Positions 25,095-34,067 of a stretch of DNA of 64,000 nucleotides are shown here, one piece after another. The translations under genes were made by a program, and so were the position numbers. The notes beneath the pieces are model-generated. The model ran no database searches, was not told the DNA's origin, and was given only the letters and a program-made list of their open reading frames with translations. Origin of the DNA: Micromonospora olivasterospora (GTDB lineage: Bacteria; Actinomycetota; Actinomycetes; Mycobacteriales; Micromonosporaceae); NCBI RefSeq assembly GCF_007830265.1, contig NZ_VLKE01000001.1:1674001-1738000 (forward strand). Direction: 5' to 3'. How positions within the stretch are numbered: position 1 is the stretch's first letter; each line of letters starts with the position of its first letter.

Positions 25095-27173
25095 ATGGTG
25101 TATCGGCCCGAGTCCGATGAGGACGCATTCGAGGAGTACCCGGGGTCGGGATCCGACCCGTCGACGCGGGCCGGCCGCCCGCCCCTCCGCTCCAGGCCCT
25201 CCCCGTCCCGCTTCCCGACGCCGTCGCTGCCCCGGGTCACCCGCATCGCGCCGCCCGGCCCCGGCCCGACGGCCGGACGCGCGCCCGGCCCCGCGCCGGC
25301 CCGCGCCGCCGGACCGGCATACCCGGCCGGCGCAGCCCACCCCCCGCACGAACAGGTGGACCGCGCCCAACCGGAGCCGGCGGCGTACGTCCAGCACCAC
25401 CCGCCGGCCTACCCGCAGCACGACCCCCAGGCCTACGCACGGCACCAGCCGCCGGCCTATCCGCAGCATGAACCGCAGGCGTACGTCCAGCACGAACCAC
25501 CGGCGTACACGCACCCTCAACCGCAGGCGTACGTCCAGCAGCACCCGCCGGCCCACCCGCGGCACGATCCGCAGGCGTACACACAGCACGATCCGCAGGC
25601 GTACGTCCAGCACGAACCGCAGGCCGTTCAGCACCAGCCCCGGCCGCAGGCACACTACGACTCGCAAACGGTTCAGCACGACCCGCGGGCTCACGTCCAG
25701 CACGAACCGCCCGCCCACCCGCAACACCAGCCCCAGCCCCGCGCCCACCATGCACAGCAGCCGCACGGCCAGCACGAACCGGAGGTCGTCCAGCACCGTT
25801 CACGGCCCCCGGCACACCACGAGCCGCAGGCCGTCCAGCCCGAACCGCAGGCTCACGTCCAGGACGCACCGCCGGTCCAGGTCCAGCACGAACCGCCCGT
25901 CCACCCGCAGCACCACCCGCCGGCTCACGTCCAGCACGAACCGCCCGCCCGCCCGCAGCACCAGCCACAGCCCCACGCCCACCACGAACAGCAGCCGCGC
26001 ACCCAGCACGAACAACAGACCGTCCAGCACCACGCGCAGGCCCACGCCGAGCTCGAACCACCCGCCCACCCGCAGCACCAGCCACAGCCCCACGCCCACC
26101 ACGAACAGCAGCCGCACAGCCAGCACCAACCCGTCCAGCACCACCCACAGGACGAGCCGCAGGCCCAAGTCCGGCACGCACCGCCGGTCCAGGTCGAGCA
26201 CCAGCCGCAGGCCCAAGTCGGGCACGCACCGCCGGTCCAGGTCGAGCACCAGCCGCAGGCCGTCCAGCACGAACCGCCGGCCCAACCGCAGCAGGAGCAG
26301 CCGGTCACCCAGACGCGGTCCGAGCCGGCGGCGCCCGCGCCGCAGGCCCCGGTGCCGGCCGAGCCCGAGCCCGAGCCGGCGGATGGTCCCCGCCCCCGCT
26401 GGCCCCGGACCGCCCGTCCGCGCGGCGGTCGGCTCTGGCAGACGCTCGTCGGGGGCGCTGCCGTCCTGGTGCTGCTCGCCCTCTGCGGGCTCGGCACCGC
26501 TGCGCTGGTGATGGAACGGAACGGCAACCCCCAGGGCACGCCGACCCAGCCGACCGGTGCCGCCCCGTCGCCGTCGCAGAACGACCGGCACGAGCTCGAC
26601 TCCCGGGACAGCGACCAGGCGCCGCTGACGGCGAAAGAGGTCTTCCCCACCAAGCGGCTAACCGTCGCGGACGGCGAGATGTCGTACTCGGTCCTGAAGA
26701 CCCAGTCCAGCGGCAGCTGCGCGGTCGCCGCCACCGAGGAGGTCGCCGACCTGCTCGTCCGGCTCGGCTGCAACCAGGTGGTTCGGGCGACGCTGCGCTC
26801 CCCCGACGGGGGCTACCTGCTCACGGCTGGCTTGTTCAACCTGACCGACGTGGCCACCGCCCAGCGGGTCCGGGACCGCGTCCGGGAGCTGCTGGACGAG
26901 CGGCAGGGGCGGTTCCGCGGCATGGCGGCGGGCACCGACACCGAGGCTCTCACCACCGCCTCGTCCCGGGTCGGATGGCAGACCCGGGGCCACTACCTCG
27001 CCTACTGCGTGGTCGTGCGGGCCGACGGGGACCCGGTTGGCAGCGACGATCCCAAGGCCCGCGAGATCCTCGTGGATCTCATCGAGTTGCACCTGAGCAA
27101 GGGGGTGCTGGAGCGCCGGGCCGCCGGCGGCTCGGCCAGCCAGCCGACGCCCGACGCCACCGAGCGCGACTGA
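25095..27173 (+). CDS. single-pass membrane protein with long His/Gln/Pro-rich repeat region and extracytoplasmic C-terminal domain
   Basis: A 692-residue protein. Residues about 95-420 are a low-complexity region made of variants of QHEPPAYPQH and QPQPHAHHEQQP. After a short Pro/Arg-rich stretch comes one transmembrane segment (about 449-471, TLVGGAAVLVLLALCGLGTAALVM). The C-terminal 220 residues form a globular outer domain with three cysteines (SSGSCAVAATEEVADLLVRLGCNQV...HYLAYCVVVRA). By charge the N-terminal region would be cytoplasmic. No known family is recognised for the outer domain. The ATG at 25095 lacks a strong ribosome-binding site. A 17-bp terminator follows the gene. Confidence 0.85.
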   Translation: MVYRPESDEDAFEEYPGSGSDPSTRAGRPPLRSRPSPSRFPTPSLPRVTRIAPPGPGPTAGRAPGPAPARAAGPAYPAGAAHPPHEQVDRAQPEPAAYVQHHPPAYPQHDPQAYARHQPPAYPQHEPQAYVQHEPPAYTHPQPQAYVQQHPPAHPRHDPQAYTQHDPQAYVQHEPQAVQHQPRPQAHYDSQTVQHDPRAHVQHEPPAHPQHQPQPRAHHAQQPHGQHEPEVVQHRSRPPAHHEPQAVQPEPQAHVQDAPPVQVQHEPPVHPQHHPPAHVQHEPPARPQHQPQPHAHHEQQPRTQHEQQTVQHHAQAHAELEPPAHPQHQPQPHAHHEQQPHSQHQPVQHHPQDEPQAQVRHAPPVQVEHQPQAQVGHAPPVQVEHQPQAVQHEPPAQPQQEQPVTQTRSEPAAPAPQAPVPAEPEPEPADGPRPRWPRTARPRGGRLWQTLVGGAAVLVLLALCGLGTAALVMERNGNPQGTPTQPTGAAPSPSQNDRHELDSRDSDQAPLTAKEVFPTKRLTVADGEMSYSVLKTQSSGSCAVAATEEVADLLVRLGCNQVVRATLRSPDGGYLLTAGLFNLTDVATAQRVRDRVRELLDERQGRFRGMAAGTDTEALTTASSRVGWQTRGHYLAYCVVVRADGDPVGSDDPKAREILVDLIELHLSKGVLERRAAGGSASQPTPDATERD
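25955..26115 (+). repeat. 44-bp direct repeat, 117 bp apart, within the 25095 gene
   Basis: 25955-25998 and 26072-26115 are identical over 44 bases, starting gcagcaccagccacagcccc. The 117-base spacing keeps the reading frame (39 codons). This marks a recent in-frame duplication in the repeat region. Confidence 0.85.
26161..26256 (+). repeat. 48-bp tandem duplication within the 25095 gene
   Basis: Two adjacent 48-base units (from 26161 and 26209) differ at one base and encode a 16-residue unit with the core HAPPVQVEHQPQAQV. In-frame expansion like this is typical of a slippage-prone low-complexity region. Confidence 0.85.
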
Positions 27174-27195
27174 CGTCGGCCACGGCTCGGCGCTA

Positions 27196-27234
27196 CGAGG
27201 AAGGGCCCCTTGCCCGACAAGGGGCCCTTCCTCG
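27196..27234. terminator. bidirectional terminator hairpin between the 25095 gene and truA
   Basis: Perfect 17-bp arms (27196-27212 and 27218-27234) with a five-base loop cccga. It sits 23 bases after one stop and directly against the truA stop, so it can serve both convergent genes. Confidence 0.9.
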
Positions 27235-28065
27235 TCAGCCCTCGACCGGTACGCGGAGCCGGCGGGTGAGGTCGGCGCGGCGGGCGTACTCGGCAGGGTC
27301 GTCGGGGTAGCCGACGGCGACCAGGGTCAGGCCGTGCGCCGGCGCCACGGTCACCTCGCTGGACCGCTCGCGGCGGCTCAGCAGGCTGCCCGGCCACTCC
27401 ACGGGGCGCCGCCCGTCCCCGGCCACCAGCATCGCCCCGACGAGGCTGCGCACCATCGCCTGGCAGAACGCGTCCGCCTGGACCGTGGCGACCAGCAGGC
27501 CGTCCGGGTCGCGCCGCCAGTCCAGCCGGGTCACCTCGCGCAGCGTGGTGGCGTTCTCCTTGCGCCGGCAGTACGCGGCGAAGTCGTGCTCCCCCACCAG
27601 CCCGGCCGCGGCGGCGTTGAGCAGGTCGAGGTCGAGCGGCTTCGGCCAGGCCAGCACCTCGTGCCGGCGCAGCGGCTCGGCGCCGTGCGGGGCGTCCGTC
27701 ACCCGGTACTCGTAGCGGCGGTAGGTGGCCGAGAAGCGGGCGTCGAAGTCGGCGGGCACCGGGGTCATCGCGCGGACCCGCACGTCGGTGGGGAGCAGCC
27801 GGGCGAGCCGGCGCAGCAGGGAGCCCTCCCGCTCGCGCCAGACGTCGGACGGCAGGTCGAGATGGCACACCTGGCCGGTGGCGTGCACGCCGGCATCGGT
27901 ACGACCGGCCACGGTCAGTCCGGTGGCGACGCCCGCACCGAGGACCATGTCGAGGGTCGCGGTGAGCACGCCGGCCACCGTCCGCCGGGTCGGCTGGGCC
28001 GCCCAGCCGGAGAAGTCTGTTCCGTCGTACGCGACGTCCAGCCGCAGCCGGGTCCGCTCGTCCAC
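27235..28065 (-). CDS. truA: tRNA pseudouridine(38-40) synthase TruA
   Basis: A 276-residue enzyme that isomerises uridines 38-40 in the tRNA anticodon arm. The catalytic Asp57 lies in GRTDAGVHA. Other family blocks are present (YDGTDFSGWAAQP, AYCRRKENATTLREV and FCQAMVRSLVGAMLVAG). The GTG at 28065 follows a GGGAGA site; the open frame upstream is the rplQ region in another frame. It lies downstream of rplQ on the same strand, the usual alpha-operon neighbour in actinobacteria, but a 13-bp hairpin separates them. Confidence 0.95.
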   Translation of the reverse strand: MDERTRLRLDVAYDGTDFSGWAAQPTRRTVAGVLTATLDMVLGAGVATGLTVAGRTDAGVHATGQVCHLDLPSDVWREREGSLLRRLARLLPTDVRVRAMTPVPADFDARFSATYRRYEYRVTDAPHGAEPLRRHEVLAWPKPLDLDLLNAAAAGLVGEHDFAAYCRRKENATTLREVTRLDWRRDPDGLLVATVQADAFCQAMVRSLVGAMLVAGDGRRPVEWPGSLLSRRERSSEVTVAPAHGLTLVAVGYPDDPAEYARRADLTRRLRVPVEG

Positions 28066-28083
28066 GCGTATCTCCCGTGACGG

Positions 28084-28121
28084 GTCGGGCCCGGCACCCC
28101 ACGGGGGATGCCGGGCCCGAC
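28084..28121 (-). terminator. hairpin after rplQ
   Basis: 13-bp perfect arms (28084-28096 and 28109-28121, gtcgggcccggca and its complement) with a partly self-pairing loop. It lies 12 bases after the rplQ stop and 18 before truA. No U-tract follows, so it may attenuate rather than fully stop transcription into truA. Confidence 0.75.
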
Positions 28122-28132
28122 GGTGCCCTTGA

Positions 28133-28753
28133 TCAGGCCTTGTTGTTCTCGGCCGCCTCGTCGCTGTCCTCGCGCGCCTCGGCCGCCTCGTCGCTGTCCT
28201 CGCGCGCCTCGGCCGCCTCGTCGCTGTCCTCGCGCGCCTCGGCCGTGTCACCGCTGGCCGACACCGGCGGCTCGGAGTCCTGGTCGGCCTGGGCCGACGC
28301 CGGGGTCTCCTCGGCCGGGGCGAGCGCCTCGACCTTGTCCTGCTGCGCCGACTTGCGGGCCGCGGTCTTCTTGTTCGCCTTCGGCTCGCTGACGACCAGC
28401 TCCTCGACCAGCTCGATGATCGCCATCGGGGCGGCGTCACCCTTGCGCGGGCCGGTCTTCACGATCCGGGTGTAGCCGCCGGGGCGGTTGGCGTACCGGG
28501 GCGCGATCTGGTCGAACAGGGTGTAGACCACGTCCTTGTCCTTGACGACCGCCAGCACCCGCCGACGGGACGCCAGGTCGCCACGCTTGGCCTTGGTGAT
28601 GAGCTGCTCGGCGAGCGGACGCAGCCGCCGGGCCTTGGTCTCGGTGGTCTTGATCTTGCCGTGCTGGAACAGCGACATGGCCAGGTTGGCCAGCATCAGC
28701 CGCTCGTGCGCCGGGCTGCCGCCGAGGCGGGGACCCTTGGTGGGCGTGGGCAT
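28133..28753 (-). CDS. rplQ: 50S ribosomal protein L17
   Basis: A 206-residue L17. The first 115 or so residues are the conserved ribosomal core ([64 protein letters not shown]). The C-terminal 80 residues are an acidic, low-complexity extension ending with three exact [10 protein letters not shown] units and a short tail. Such tails occur in actinobacterial L17, but the repeat here is recent at DNA level. It is the last ribosomal gene of the alpha operon, 34 bases after rpoA. Confidence 0.97.
   Translation of the reverse strand: MPTPTKGPRLGGSPAHERLMLANLAMSLFQHGKIKTTETKARRLRPLAEQLITKAKRGDLASRRRVLAVVKDKDVVYTLFDQIAPRYANRPGGYTRIVKTGPRKGDAAPMAIIELVEELVVSEPKANKKTAARKSAQQDKVEALAPAEETPASAQADQDSEPPVSASGDTAEAREDSDEAAEAREDSDEAAEAREDSDEAAENNKA
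28151..28240 (-). repeat. 30-bp tandem repeat, three identical copies, in rplQ
   Basis: 28151-28180, 28181-28210 and 28211-28240 are identical (unit begins ggccgcctcgtcgctgtcct). Each copy encodes ten residues of the acidic L17 tail. Perfect identity suggests recent expansion and possible copy-number variation. Confidence 0.95.
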
Positions 28754-28787
28754 TCTTGGTGCTCCTCAGGTGTGGCGGCAGCCGGGA

Positions 28788-29810
28788 CTAGAGCTGCTCG
28801 GTCTCGCGGTAGTCGTCGGTGTCGTAGTCGGCCTCACCGAAGGCGTCCACGACATGCGCCGGGTCGAAGTTGGGAGCCGAGTCCTTCAGCCCCAGACCCA
28901 TCCCGGCCAGCTTCATCTTGACCTCGTCGATCGACTTCTGGCCGAAGTTGCGGATGTCGAGGAGGTCGGCCTCGGTACGCCCGATCAGCTCACCAACGCT
29001 GTTGATGCCCTCGCGCTTGAGGCAGTTGTAGGAGCGGACGGTCAGGTCCAGTTCCTCGATCGGCAGGGCCAGGTCCGCCGCCAGCTGGGCGTCCTGCGGG
29101 GACGGCCCGATGTCGATGCCCTCGGCGGTCTCGTCCAGCTCCCGAGCCAGGCCGAAGAGCTCCACCAGCGTTGACCCGGCGGAGGCCAGCGCGGTCCGCG
29201 GGCCCATCGACGGCTTGGTCTCGACGTCGATGATCAGCCGGTCGAAGTCGGTCCGCTGCTCGACACGGGTCGCCTCGACGCGGTACGTCACCTTGAGCAC
29301 CGGCGAGTAGATCGAGTCCACCGGGATCCGGCCGATCTCGGCGCCGGCCTGCTTGTTCTGCGCCGCGGTCACGTAGCCGCGCCCCCGCTCGACGGTCAAC
29401 TCCATGTCGAGCCGGCCCTTGCCGTTCAGGGTGGCGAGCTTCAGGTCCGGGTTGTGCACCGAGACGCCGGCCGGGGGCTGGATGTCACCGGCGGTCACGT
29501 CGCCCGGGCCCTGCTTGCGCAGGTACATGCTGACCGGCTCGTCGTGCTCGGAGCTGACGCACAGCTCCTTGATGTTCATGACGAGCTCGACCACGTCCTC
29601 CTTGACGCCGGGGATCGTGGTGAACTCGTGCAGCACACCGTCGATCTTGATCGAGGTGACCGCCGCGCCCGGGATGGACGACAGCAGCGTGCGCCGCAGC
29701 GAGTTGCCGAGGGTGTAGCCGAAGCCCGGCTCCAGCGGCTCGATGGTGAACCGGGACCGGGTCTCGTTGATCGACTCCTCGGAGAGGGTCGGTCGCTGGC
29801 TGATGAGCAT
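28788..29810 (-). CDS. rpoA: DNA-directed RNA polymerase alpha subunit
   Basis: A 340-residue RNA polymerase subunit. The N-terminal dimerisation and assembly domain ([31 protein letters not shown]) and the C-terminal DNA and activator-binding domain ([46 protein letters not shown]) are both complete. The acidic tail ends ETEQL. It is placed between rpsD and rplQ, as in other bacteria. Confidence 0.98.
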   Translation of the reverse strand: MLISQRPTLSEESINETRSRFTIEPLEPGFGYTLGNSLRRTLLSSIPGAAVTSIKIDGVLHEFTTIPGVKEDVVELVMNIKELCVSSEHDEPVSMYLRKQGPGDVTAGDIQPPAGVSVHNPDLKLATLNGKGRLDMELTVERGRGYVTAAQNKQAGAEIGRIPVDSIYSPVLKVTYRVEATRVEQRTDFDRLIIDVETKPSMGPRTALASAGSTLVELFGLARELDETAEGIDIGPSPQDAQLAADLALPIEELDLTVRSYNCLKREGINSVGELIGRTEADLLDIRNFGQKSIDEVKMKLAGMGLGLKDSAPNFDPAHVVDAFGEADYDTDDYRETEQL

Positions 29811-29908
29811 GTCTTCTCTTCTCTTCCGGGGCGCCCGCTATATGACGCCCACGACACAAACTGTTCCGGTGGCCCGCCCCCGTCGGGGCGGACCACCGCA
29901 ACGAGCCC

Positions 29909-30535
29909 TTACTTCGAGTAGAGCTCGACGATCAGCTGCTCCTGGACCTGGGTGTCGATCACCTGGCGGGCCGGGAGCGAGTGCACGAGGATCTTCATCT
30001 GGCTGGGGATGGCCTCGAGCCACGCCGGAACGCTGCGGGAGCCGGCCTCGGCCTGCGCCACCAGGAACGGGGTGAGCTCCTTGCTCTTGCCCCGCACCTC
30101 GATGATGTCGTGCTCCTTGACGCGGTACGACGGGATGTCGACCTTCTTGCCGTTCACCGTGAAGTGACCGTGCTTGACGAGCTGACGGGCCATGTCCCGG
30201 GACTTGGCGAAGCCGGCCCGGTAGACCACGTTGTCCAGCCGCGACTCGAGGATCTGCAGGAGGACCTCACCGGTCTTGGCCTGCTTGGCCACGGCCTCCT
30301 CGTAGTAACCGCGGAACTGCTTCTCCAGCACGCCGTACACGCGGCGGGCCTTCTGCTTCTCACGGAGCTGGAGCAGGTACTCCGTCTCCTTGGTGCGGCC
30401 ACGGCCGTGCTGTCCGGGCGGGAACGGCCGGGACTCGAACGGGCACTTCGGGCCATCGCACTTGCTGCCCTTGAGGAACAGCTTCATCTTCTCCCGCCGG
30501 CAACGGCGGCAGTCAGCACCGGTGTAACGAGCCAT
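29909..30535 (-). CDS. rpsD: 30S ribosomal protein S4
   Basis: A 208-residue primary 16S rRNA-binding protein. It is the zinc-binding form: Cys 9, 12, 26 and 31 make a C-x2-C/C-x4-C site. The S4 RNA-binding domain follows (ESRLDNVVYRAGFAKSRDMARQLVKHGHFTVNGKKVDIPS). The ATG start follows rpsK by 14 bases. S4 often autoregulates the alpha operon in other bacteria; no leader element is clear here. Confidence 0.97.
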   Translation of the reverse strand: MARYTGADCRRCRREKMKLFLKGSKCDGPKCPFESRPFPPGQHGRGRTKETEYLLQLREKQKARRVYGVLEKQFRGYYEEAVAKQAKTGEVLLQILESRLDNVVYRAGFAKSRDMARQLVKHGHFTVNGKKVDIPSYRVKEHDIIEVRGKSKELTPFLVAQAEAGSRSVPAWLEAIPSQMKILVHSLPARQVIDTQVQEQLIVELYSK

Positions 30536-30549
30536 CTCTCTCTAACCTC

Positions 30550-30957
30550 TCAGACCCGGCGACGCTTCGGCGGACGGCACCCGTTGTGCGGCTGCGGGGT
30601 CACGTCGGAGATCTGACCGACCTCCAGGCCCACCGCCTGCAGCGAACGGATGGCGGTCTCCCGGCCGGAGCCGGGGCCCTTGACGAACACGTCGACCTTG
30701 CGCATGCCGTGCTCCATCGCCCGGCGCGCGGCGGCCTCGGCGGCGAGCTGCGCGGCGAACGGCGTCGACTTGCGGGAGCCCTTGAAGCCCACCTGGCCAG
30801 CCGAGGCCCAGGAGATGACGGCACCGGTCGGGTCCGTGATGGACACGATGGTGTTGTTGAAGGTGCTCTTGATGTGCGCCTGCCCGTGGGCGACGTTCTT
30901 GCGTTCCTTGCGCCGGACCTTCTTGACGGCGGCTCCGGCACGAGCCTTCGGTGGCAT
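30550..30957 (-). CDS. rpsK: 30S ribosomal protein S11
   Basis: A 135-residue platform protein of the small subunit. Conserved blocks are [42 protein letters not shown] and [15 protein letters not shown], with the usual basic end [10 protein letters not shown]. It lies between rpsM (18 bases upstream) and rpsD in the alpha operon. Confidence 0.97.
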
Positions 30958-30975
30958 GAGTCTGTGCGCTCCTAA

Positions 30976-31356
30976 TTACTTCTTGCCGGGCTTCTTCTTG
31001 CCGGCCACGGTCCGCTTCGGGCCCTTGCGGGTCCGCGCGTTGGTCCGGGTCCGCTGGCCACGCACGGGCAGGCCCCGGCGGTGCCGGATGCCGGCGTAGC
31101 AGCCGATCTCGACCTTGCGGCGGATGTCAGCGGCGACCTCGCGGCGCAGGTCACCTTCAACCTTGTAGTTGGCCTCGATGTGGTCGCGGAGCTGGACCAG
31201 CTCCTCGTCCGTGAGGTCCCGAGCGCGCTTGTCCGGGGAGATGCCGGTAGCGGCGAGCGTCTCCAGGGCGCGGGTGCGACCGACCCCGAAGATGTAGGTG
31301 AGCGCGATCTCCATCCGCTTCTCGCGGGGGAGGTCGACGCCGACTAGACGTGCCAT
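30976..31356 (-). CDS. rpsM: 30S ribosomal protein S13
   Basis: A 126-residue head protein that contacts P-site tRNA and 23S rRNA. Blocks: [40 protein letters not shown] and [28 protein letters not shown]. The very basic end KKKPGKK is normal. The 250-base gap from rpmJ upstream carries a hairpin. Confidence 0.97.
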   Translation of the reverse strand: MARLVGVDLPREKRMEIALTYIFGVGRTRALETLAATGISPDKRARDLTDEELVQLRDHIEANYKVEGDLRREVAADIRRKVEIGCYAGIRHRRGLPVRGQRTRTNARTRKGPKRTVAGKKKPGKK

Positions 31357-31569
31357 GTGCGGGCGTGCTCCTTGTGGTGTCTGGCGGAGGTCTCACCCGC
31401 CCCACCCCGCTCCGGTCGTCGGCTCCGGCGAAACGCCGGCGACGACCGCTGCCCGAGCGGGCCCCGGCCTCCGACCGGGGGTCAACCACGCAGTGGTACG
31501 CGACGCGCACCGCTCGCGGCTGGGACGAGCTGATGATGTGTTGGCTGGACCTGTGGCCCGGGCCCGCTC

Positions 31570-31597
31570 GACCGGCCGTGACGGGTCACGGTCGGCC
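31570..31597 (-). promoter_or_regulatory. hairpin between rpmJ and rpsM
   Basis: Arms 31570-31582 and 31585-31597 pair over about 12 positions with one mismatch and a small loop. It begins 10 bases after the rpmJ stop. It could act as a processing or attenuation site for the following rpsM-rpsK-rpsD-rpoA-rplQ transcript. The remaining sequence to 31357 shows no gene. Confidence 0.45.
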
Positions 31598-31606
31598 GGG
31601 AACGGT

Positions 31607-31720
31607 TCAGCCCTGGCGCTGCTTGTGGCGCGGGTCGCTGCAGATGACCATGACCCGGCCGTGCCGGCGGATCACCCGGCACTTGTTGCAGATCCGCTTG
31701 ACGCTCGGCTTGACCTTCAC
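31607..31720 (-). CDS. rpmJ: 50S ribosomal protein L36
   Basis: A 37-residue zinc-binding L36 that reads [19 protein letters not shown] at the N-terminus, with zinc ligands Cys 11, 14, 27 and His 32. It is the usual GTG-started small gene between infA and rpsM. It is basic throughout, as expected, and full length for the C+ form. Confidence 0.95.
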   Translation of the reverse strand: MKVKPSVKRICNKCRVIRRHGRVMVICSDPRHKQRQG

Positions 31721-31818
31721 GGTTGCCTTACTTCCCAATCTGGCCCGGAGGCGCGGCTACGCGCGACACCGGACGTCGAGGACGGACACGGGGACGTCCC
31801 GGCCGTCGTCAGGTTCGG

Positions 31819-32040
31819 TTACTTGTAGCGGTAGACGATGCGCCCGCGGGTCAGGTCGTACGGCGAGAGTTCGACGACGACCCGGTCCTCCGGCAGGATG
31901 CGGATGTAGTGCTGCCGCATCTTGCCGCTGATGTGAGCCAGTACCTTGTGGCCGTTCGCGAGCTCCACCCGGAACATGGCGTTCGGCAGAGGCTCAATGA
32001 CCCGACCCTCGATCTCGATGGCTCCGTCTTTTTTCGGCAT
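31819..32040 (-). CDS. infA: translation initiation factor IF-1
   Basis: A 73-residue single S1/OB-fold protein that occupies the ribosomal A site during initiation ([37 protein letters not shown]...[26 protein letters not shown]). The ATG at 32040 follows a GGAGG site. It heads the infA-rpmJ-rpsM run. The 431-base region upstream, to map, must carry its promoter. Confidence 0.98.
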   Translation of the reverse strand: MPKKDGAIEIEGRVIEPLPNAMFRVELANGHKVLAHISGKMRQHYIRILPEDRVVVELSPYDLTRGRIVYRYK

Positions 32041-32361
32041 GTCCTCCGCTGTCCTGACGTCGGTTGCTCCGGACGGCCCACAACGTCTTACACGGGCCCC
32101 CGAACCTTGATCGGGTGCCCGAGCCAGCCGCGGCTCCGGCCCCACCGAAGCGCAGGGTGGGCATGCCGGAGTGGACGCTGTGCGCCGATCAGAAAGTGTA
32201 CGCCCGCCTGCGCGCCGTCGCCAAACCGACCACCCGTCCGGACAGCCAGCCGAAGAAATTCCGGCACCGCCGGGCCCGCTCCGTGGCCCCCGTCACACCA
32301 GACCGCCGCCGCTCGACCCGCGGCGCGGGCCGGCGCCGCGCGCCCGGCCCCCGGGCAAGTT

Positions 32362-32430
32362 CCCGGAAACTGTCGCCTCGCGGGCGCCCGAGGCCACAGT
32401 TTCCGGGCAAGTGTGGCCTCGGGCGCCCGC
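32362..32430. repeat. triple palindromic element forming two mutually exclusive hairpins (map-infA intergenic)
   Basis: Three copies of a core related to aactgtggcctcgggcgcc lie in alternating orientation. Hairpin one pairs 32362-32380 with 32389-32407 (19 positions, one mismatch). Hairpin two pairs 32381-32398 with 32412-32429 (18 perfect bp, 19 with 32380/32430). The middle segment is shared, so only one can form at a time. In the minus transcript it lies 42 bases after the map stop. It may be a terminator/attenuator or a REP-like repeat. The rest of 32041-32471 shows no supported gene. Confidence 0.85.
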
Positions 32431-32471
32431 CGAGCGCGGCCCGCTCGGCACCGGGGCGGGTCGGGGGCCGT

Positions 32472-33323
32472 TCAGGCCGCCGGCGAGTCGGCCGGCTGGA
32501 GCGAGGTGACCAGGTCGCCGAGCCGGCCCCGGCCGCCGTCGAACGCGGTCAACACCCACACCCCGTCGGGCAGCAGCGCCATCGTGTGCTCGACGTGTAC
32601 GGCCATCGAGCCGTCCCGGGTGACCACCGTCCAGCCGTCGGCCAGCTCGGCCGTACGCGGCGAGCCCATGGTGATCATCGGCTCGATCGCCAGCGCCATG
32701 CCGGACACCAGCCGGGGCCCCTTGCCCGGACGGCCGTGGTTGAGCACGTGCGGGTCCTGGTGCATCTCGGTGCCGATGCCGTGGCCGCCGTACCCGTCGA
32801 CGATGCCGTACCGGCCGCCCTTGCGGACCGCGTTCTCCACCGCGTGGGAGATGTCCGTCAGCCGGCCCTTGCCGCTGGCCGCACCGCGGGCGGCGGCCGC
32901 GATCCCGGCCCACATCGCGTCCTCGGCGACGCCGGCCATCTTCAGCAGCGCCGGGTCGGTCTCGCCCACGCCGACCGTGATCGCCGCATCGCCGTGCCAG
33001 CCGTGCAGGATCGCCCCGCAGTCGATCGAGATCAGGTCGCCCTCCCGGAGCACCTGCTTCGGCGACGGGATCGCGTGCACCACCTGCTCGTTGACGGACG
33101 AACAGATCGAGGCGGGAAAGCCGTGGTAGCCCTTGAACGAGGGGACGGCCCCGGCCTCGCGGATCGTCGACTCGGCGATCGCGTCCAGGTCGGCGGTGGT
33201 GACCCCGGGGGCGACCGCCTCCCGCACCCGACGCAGCGCCTCGGCGACCACCAGGCCGGCGGCGCGCATCTTCTGGATCTGGTCGGGGGTCTTCAGCTGG
33301 ATGTCCAGCTGGGGACGACGCAT
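32472..33323 (-). CDS. map: type I methionine aminopeptidase
   Basis: A 283-residue enzyme that removes the N-terminal Met from nascent proteins. The five metal ligands are recognisable: Asp in ISIDCGA, Asp in WHGDAAIT, His in GYGGHGIG, Glu in LAIEPMI and Glu in HVEHTMA. The ATG at 33323 is used; the open frame upstream has no ribosome-binding site. It follows adk in the secY-adk-map order common in actinobacteria, with a gap of 90 bases. Confidence 0.97.
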   Translation of the reverse strand: MRRPQLDIQLKTPDQIQKMRAAGLVVAEALRRVREAVAPGVTTADLDAIAESTIREAGAVPSFKGYHGFPASICSSVNEQVVHAIPSPKQVLREGDLISIDCGAILHGWHGDAAITVGVGETDPALLKMAGVAEDAMWAGIAAAARGAASGKGRLTDISHAVENAVRKGGRYGIVDGYGGHGIGTEMHQDPHVLNHGRPGKGPRLVSGMALAIEPMITMGSPRTAELADGWTVVTRDGSMAVHVEHTMALLPDGVWVLTAFDGGRGRLGDLVTSLQPADSPAA

Positions 33324-33413
33324 GGAGCCGTTACCTTTCGTCGCGCGGAACAGCGGGGCACGTCGGACGCACCCCGCTGTTCGCACTCTATCCGCCGGAG
33401 CCCCGGCGGCGCG

Positions 33414-34067
33414 TCAGCCGCCGTACGAGCGAAGGGCGTCGATGGCGCGGACGGTGACGTCCTCCACCGGGCCGGTGGCGTCGATGCCCACCAGCTTGCC
33501 CTGGGCGCCGTAGTAGTCGACCAGCGGCGCGGTCTTGTCGGCGTACTCCCGGAGCCGGGCCGCGATGGTCTCCGGCTTGTCGTCGTCGCGCTGGAACAGC
33601 TCGGCGCCGCAACGGTCGCAGATGCCGTCCCGGGTCGTCGCGTCGAACTCGACGTGCCAGATCTTGCCGCAGCCCCGGCAGGTGCGCCGGCCCGAGAGCC
33701 GCCGGATCACCTCGTCGTCGTCGACGACCAGCTCCAGGACCAGGTCCAGCGCGGTGCCGAGGTCGGCGAGGAGCTTGTCCAGCGCGGCGGCCTGCGGCGT
33801 GGTACGCGGGAAGCCGTCGAGCAGGAACCCCTCGGCGGCGTCCGGCTCGGCGAGCCGGTCCCGGACCATATTGATGGTGACCTCGTCCGGGACCAGCTTG
33901 CCCGCGTCCATGTATCGCTTGGCCTCGACGCCCAGCGGCGTGCCCTGGGAGACGTTCGCCCGGAAGATGTCACCGGTCGAGATCTTCGGCACCGACAGGT
34001 GGGCGGCGATGAACTCCGCCTGTGTGCCCTTGCCCGCGCCCGGCGGGCCAACCAGAACGAGTCGCAT
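33414..34067 (-). CDS. adk: adenylate kinase
   Basis: A 217-residue nucleotide kinase converting AMP and ATP to two ADP. The P-loop is GPPGAGKGT (residues 7-15). The LID domain is of the long form and carries a zinc site with Cys 130, 133, 150 and 153; many actinobacterial adenylate kinases lack these ligands, so the metal-binding LID is notable. The AMP-binding block is [13 protein letters not shown]. The ATG directly follows the secY stop without a gap. Confidence 0.97.
   Translation of the reverse strand: MRLVLVGPPGAGKGTQAEFIAAHLSVPKISTGDIFRANVSQGTPLGVEAKRYMDAGKLVPDEVTINMVRDRLAEPDAAEGFLLDGFPRTTPQAAALDKLLADLGTALDLVLELVVDDDEVIRRLSGRRTCRGCGKIWHVEFDATTRDGICDRCGAELFQRDDDKPETIAARLREYADKTAPLVDYYGAQGKLVGIDATGPVEDVTVRAIDALRSYGG

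Noticed and set aside
32163..32460. Short plus-strand frame starting [17 protein letters not shown]
   Set aside because: The first 40 codons look slightly gene-like, but the frame runs into the palindromic element and then antisense through map, no ribosome-binding site is present and no family is recognised.
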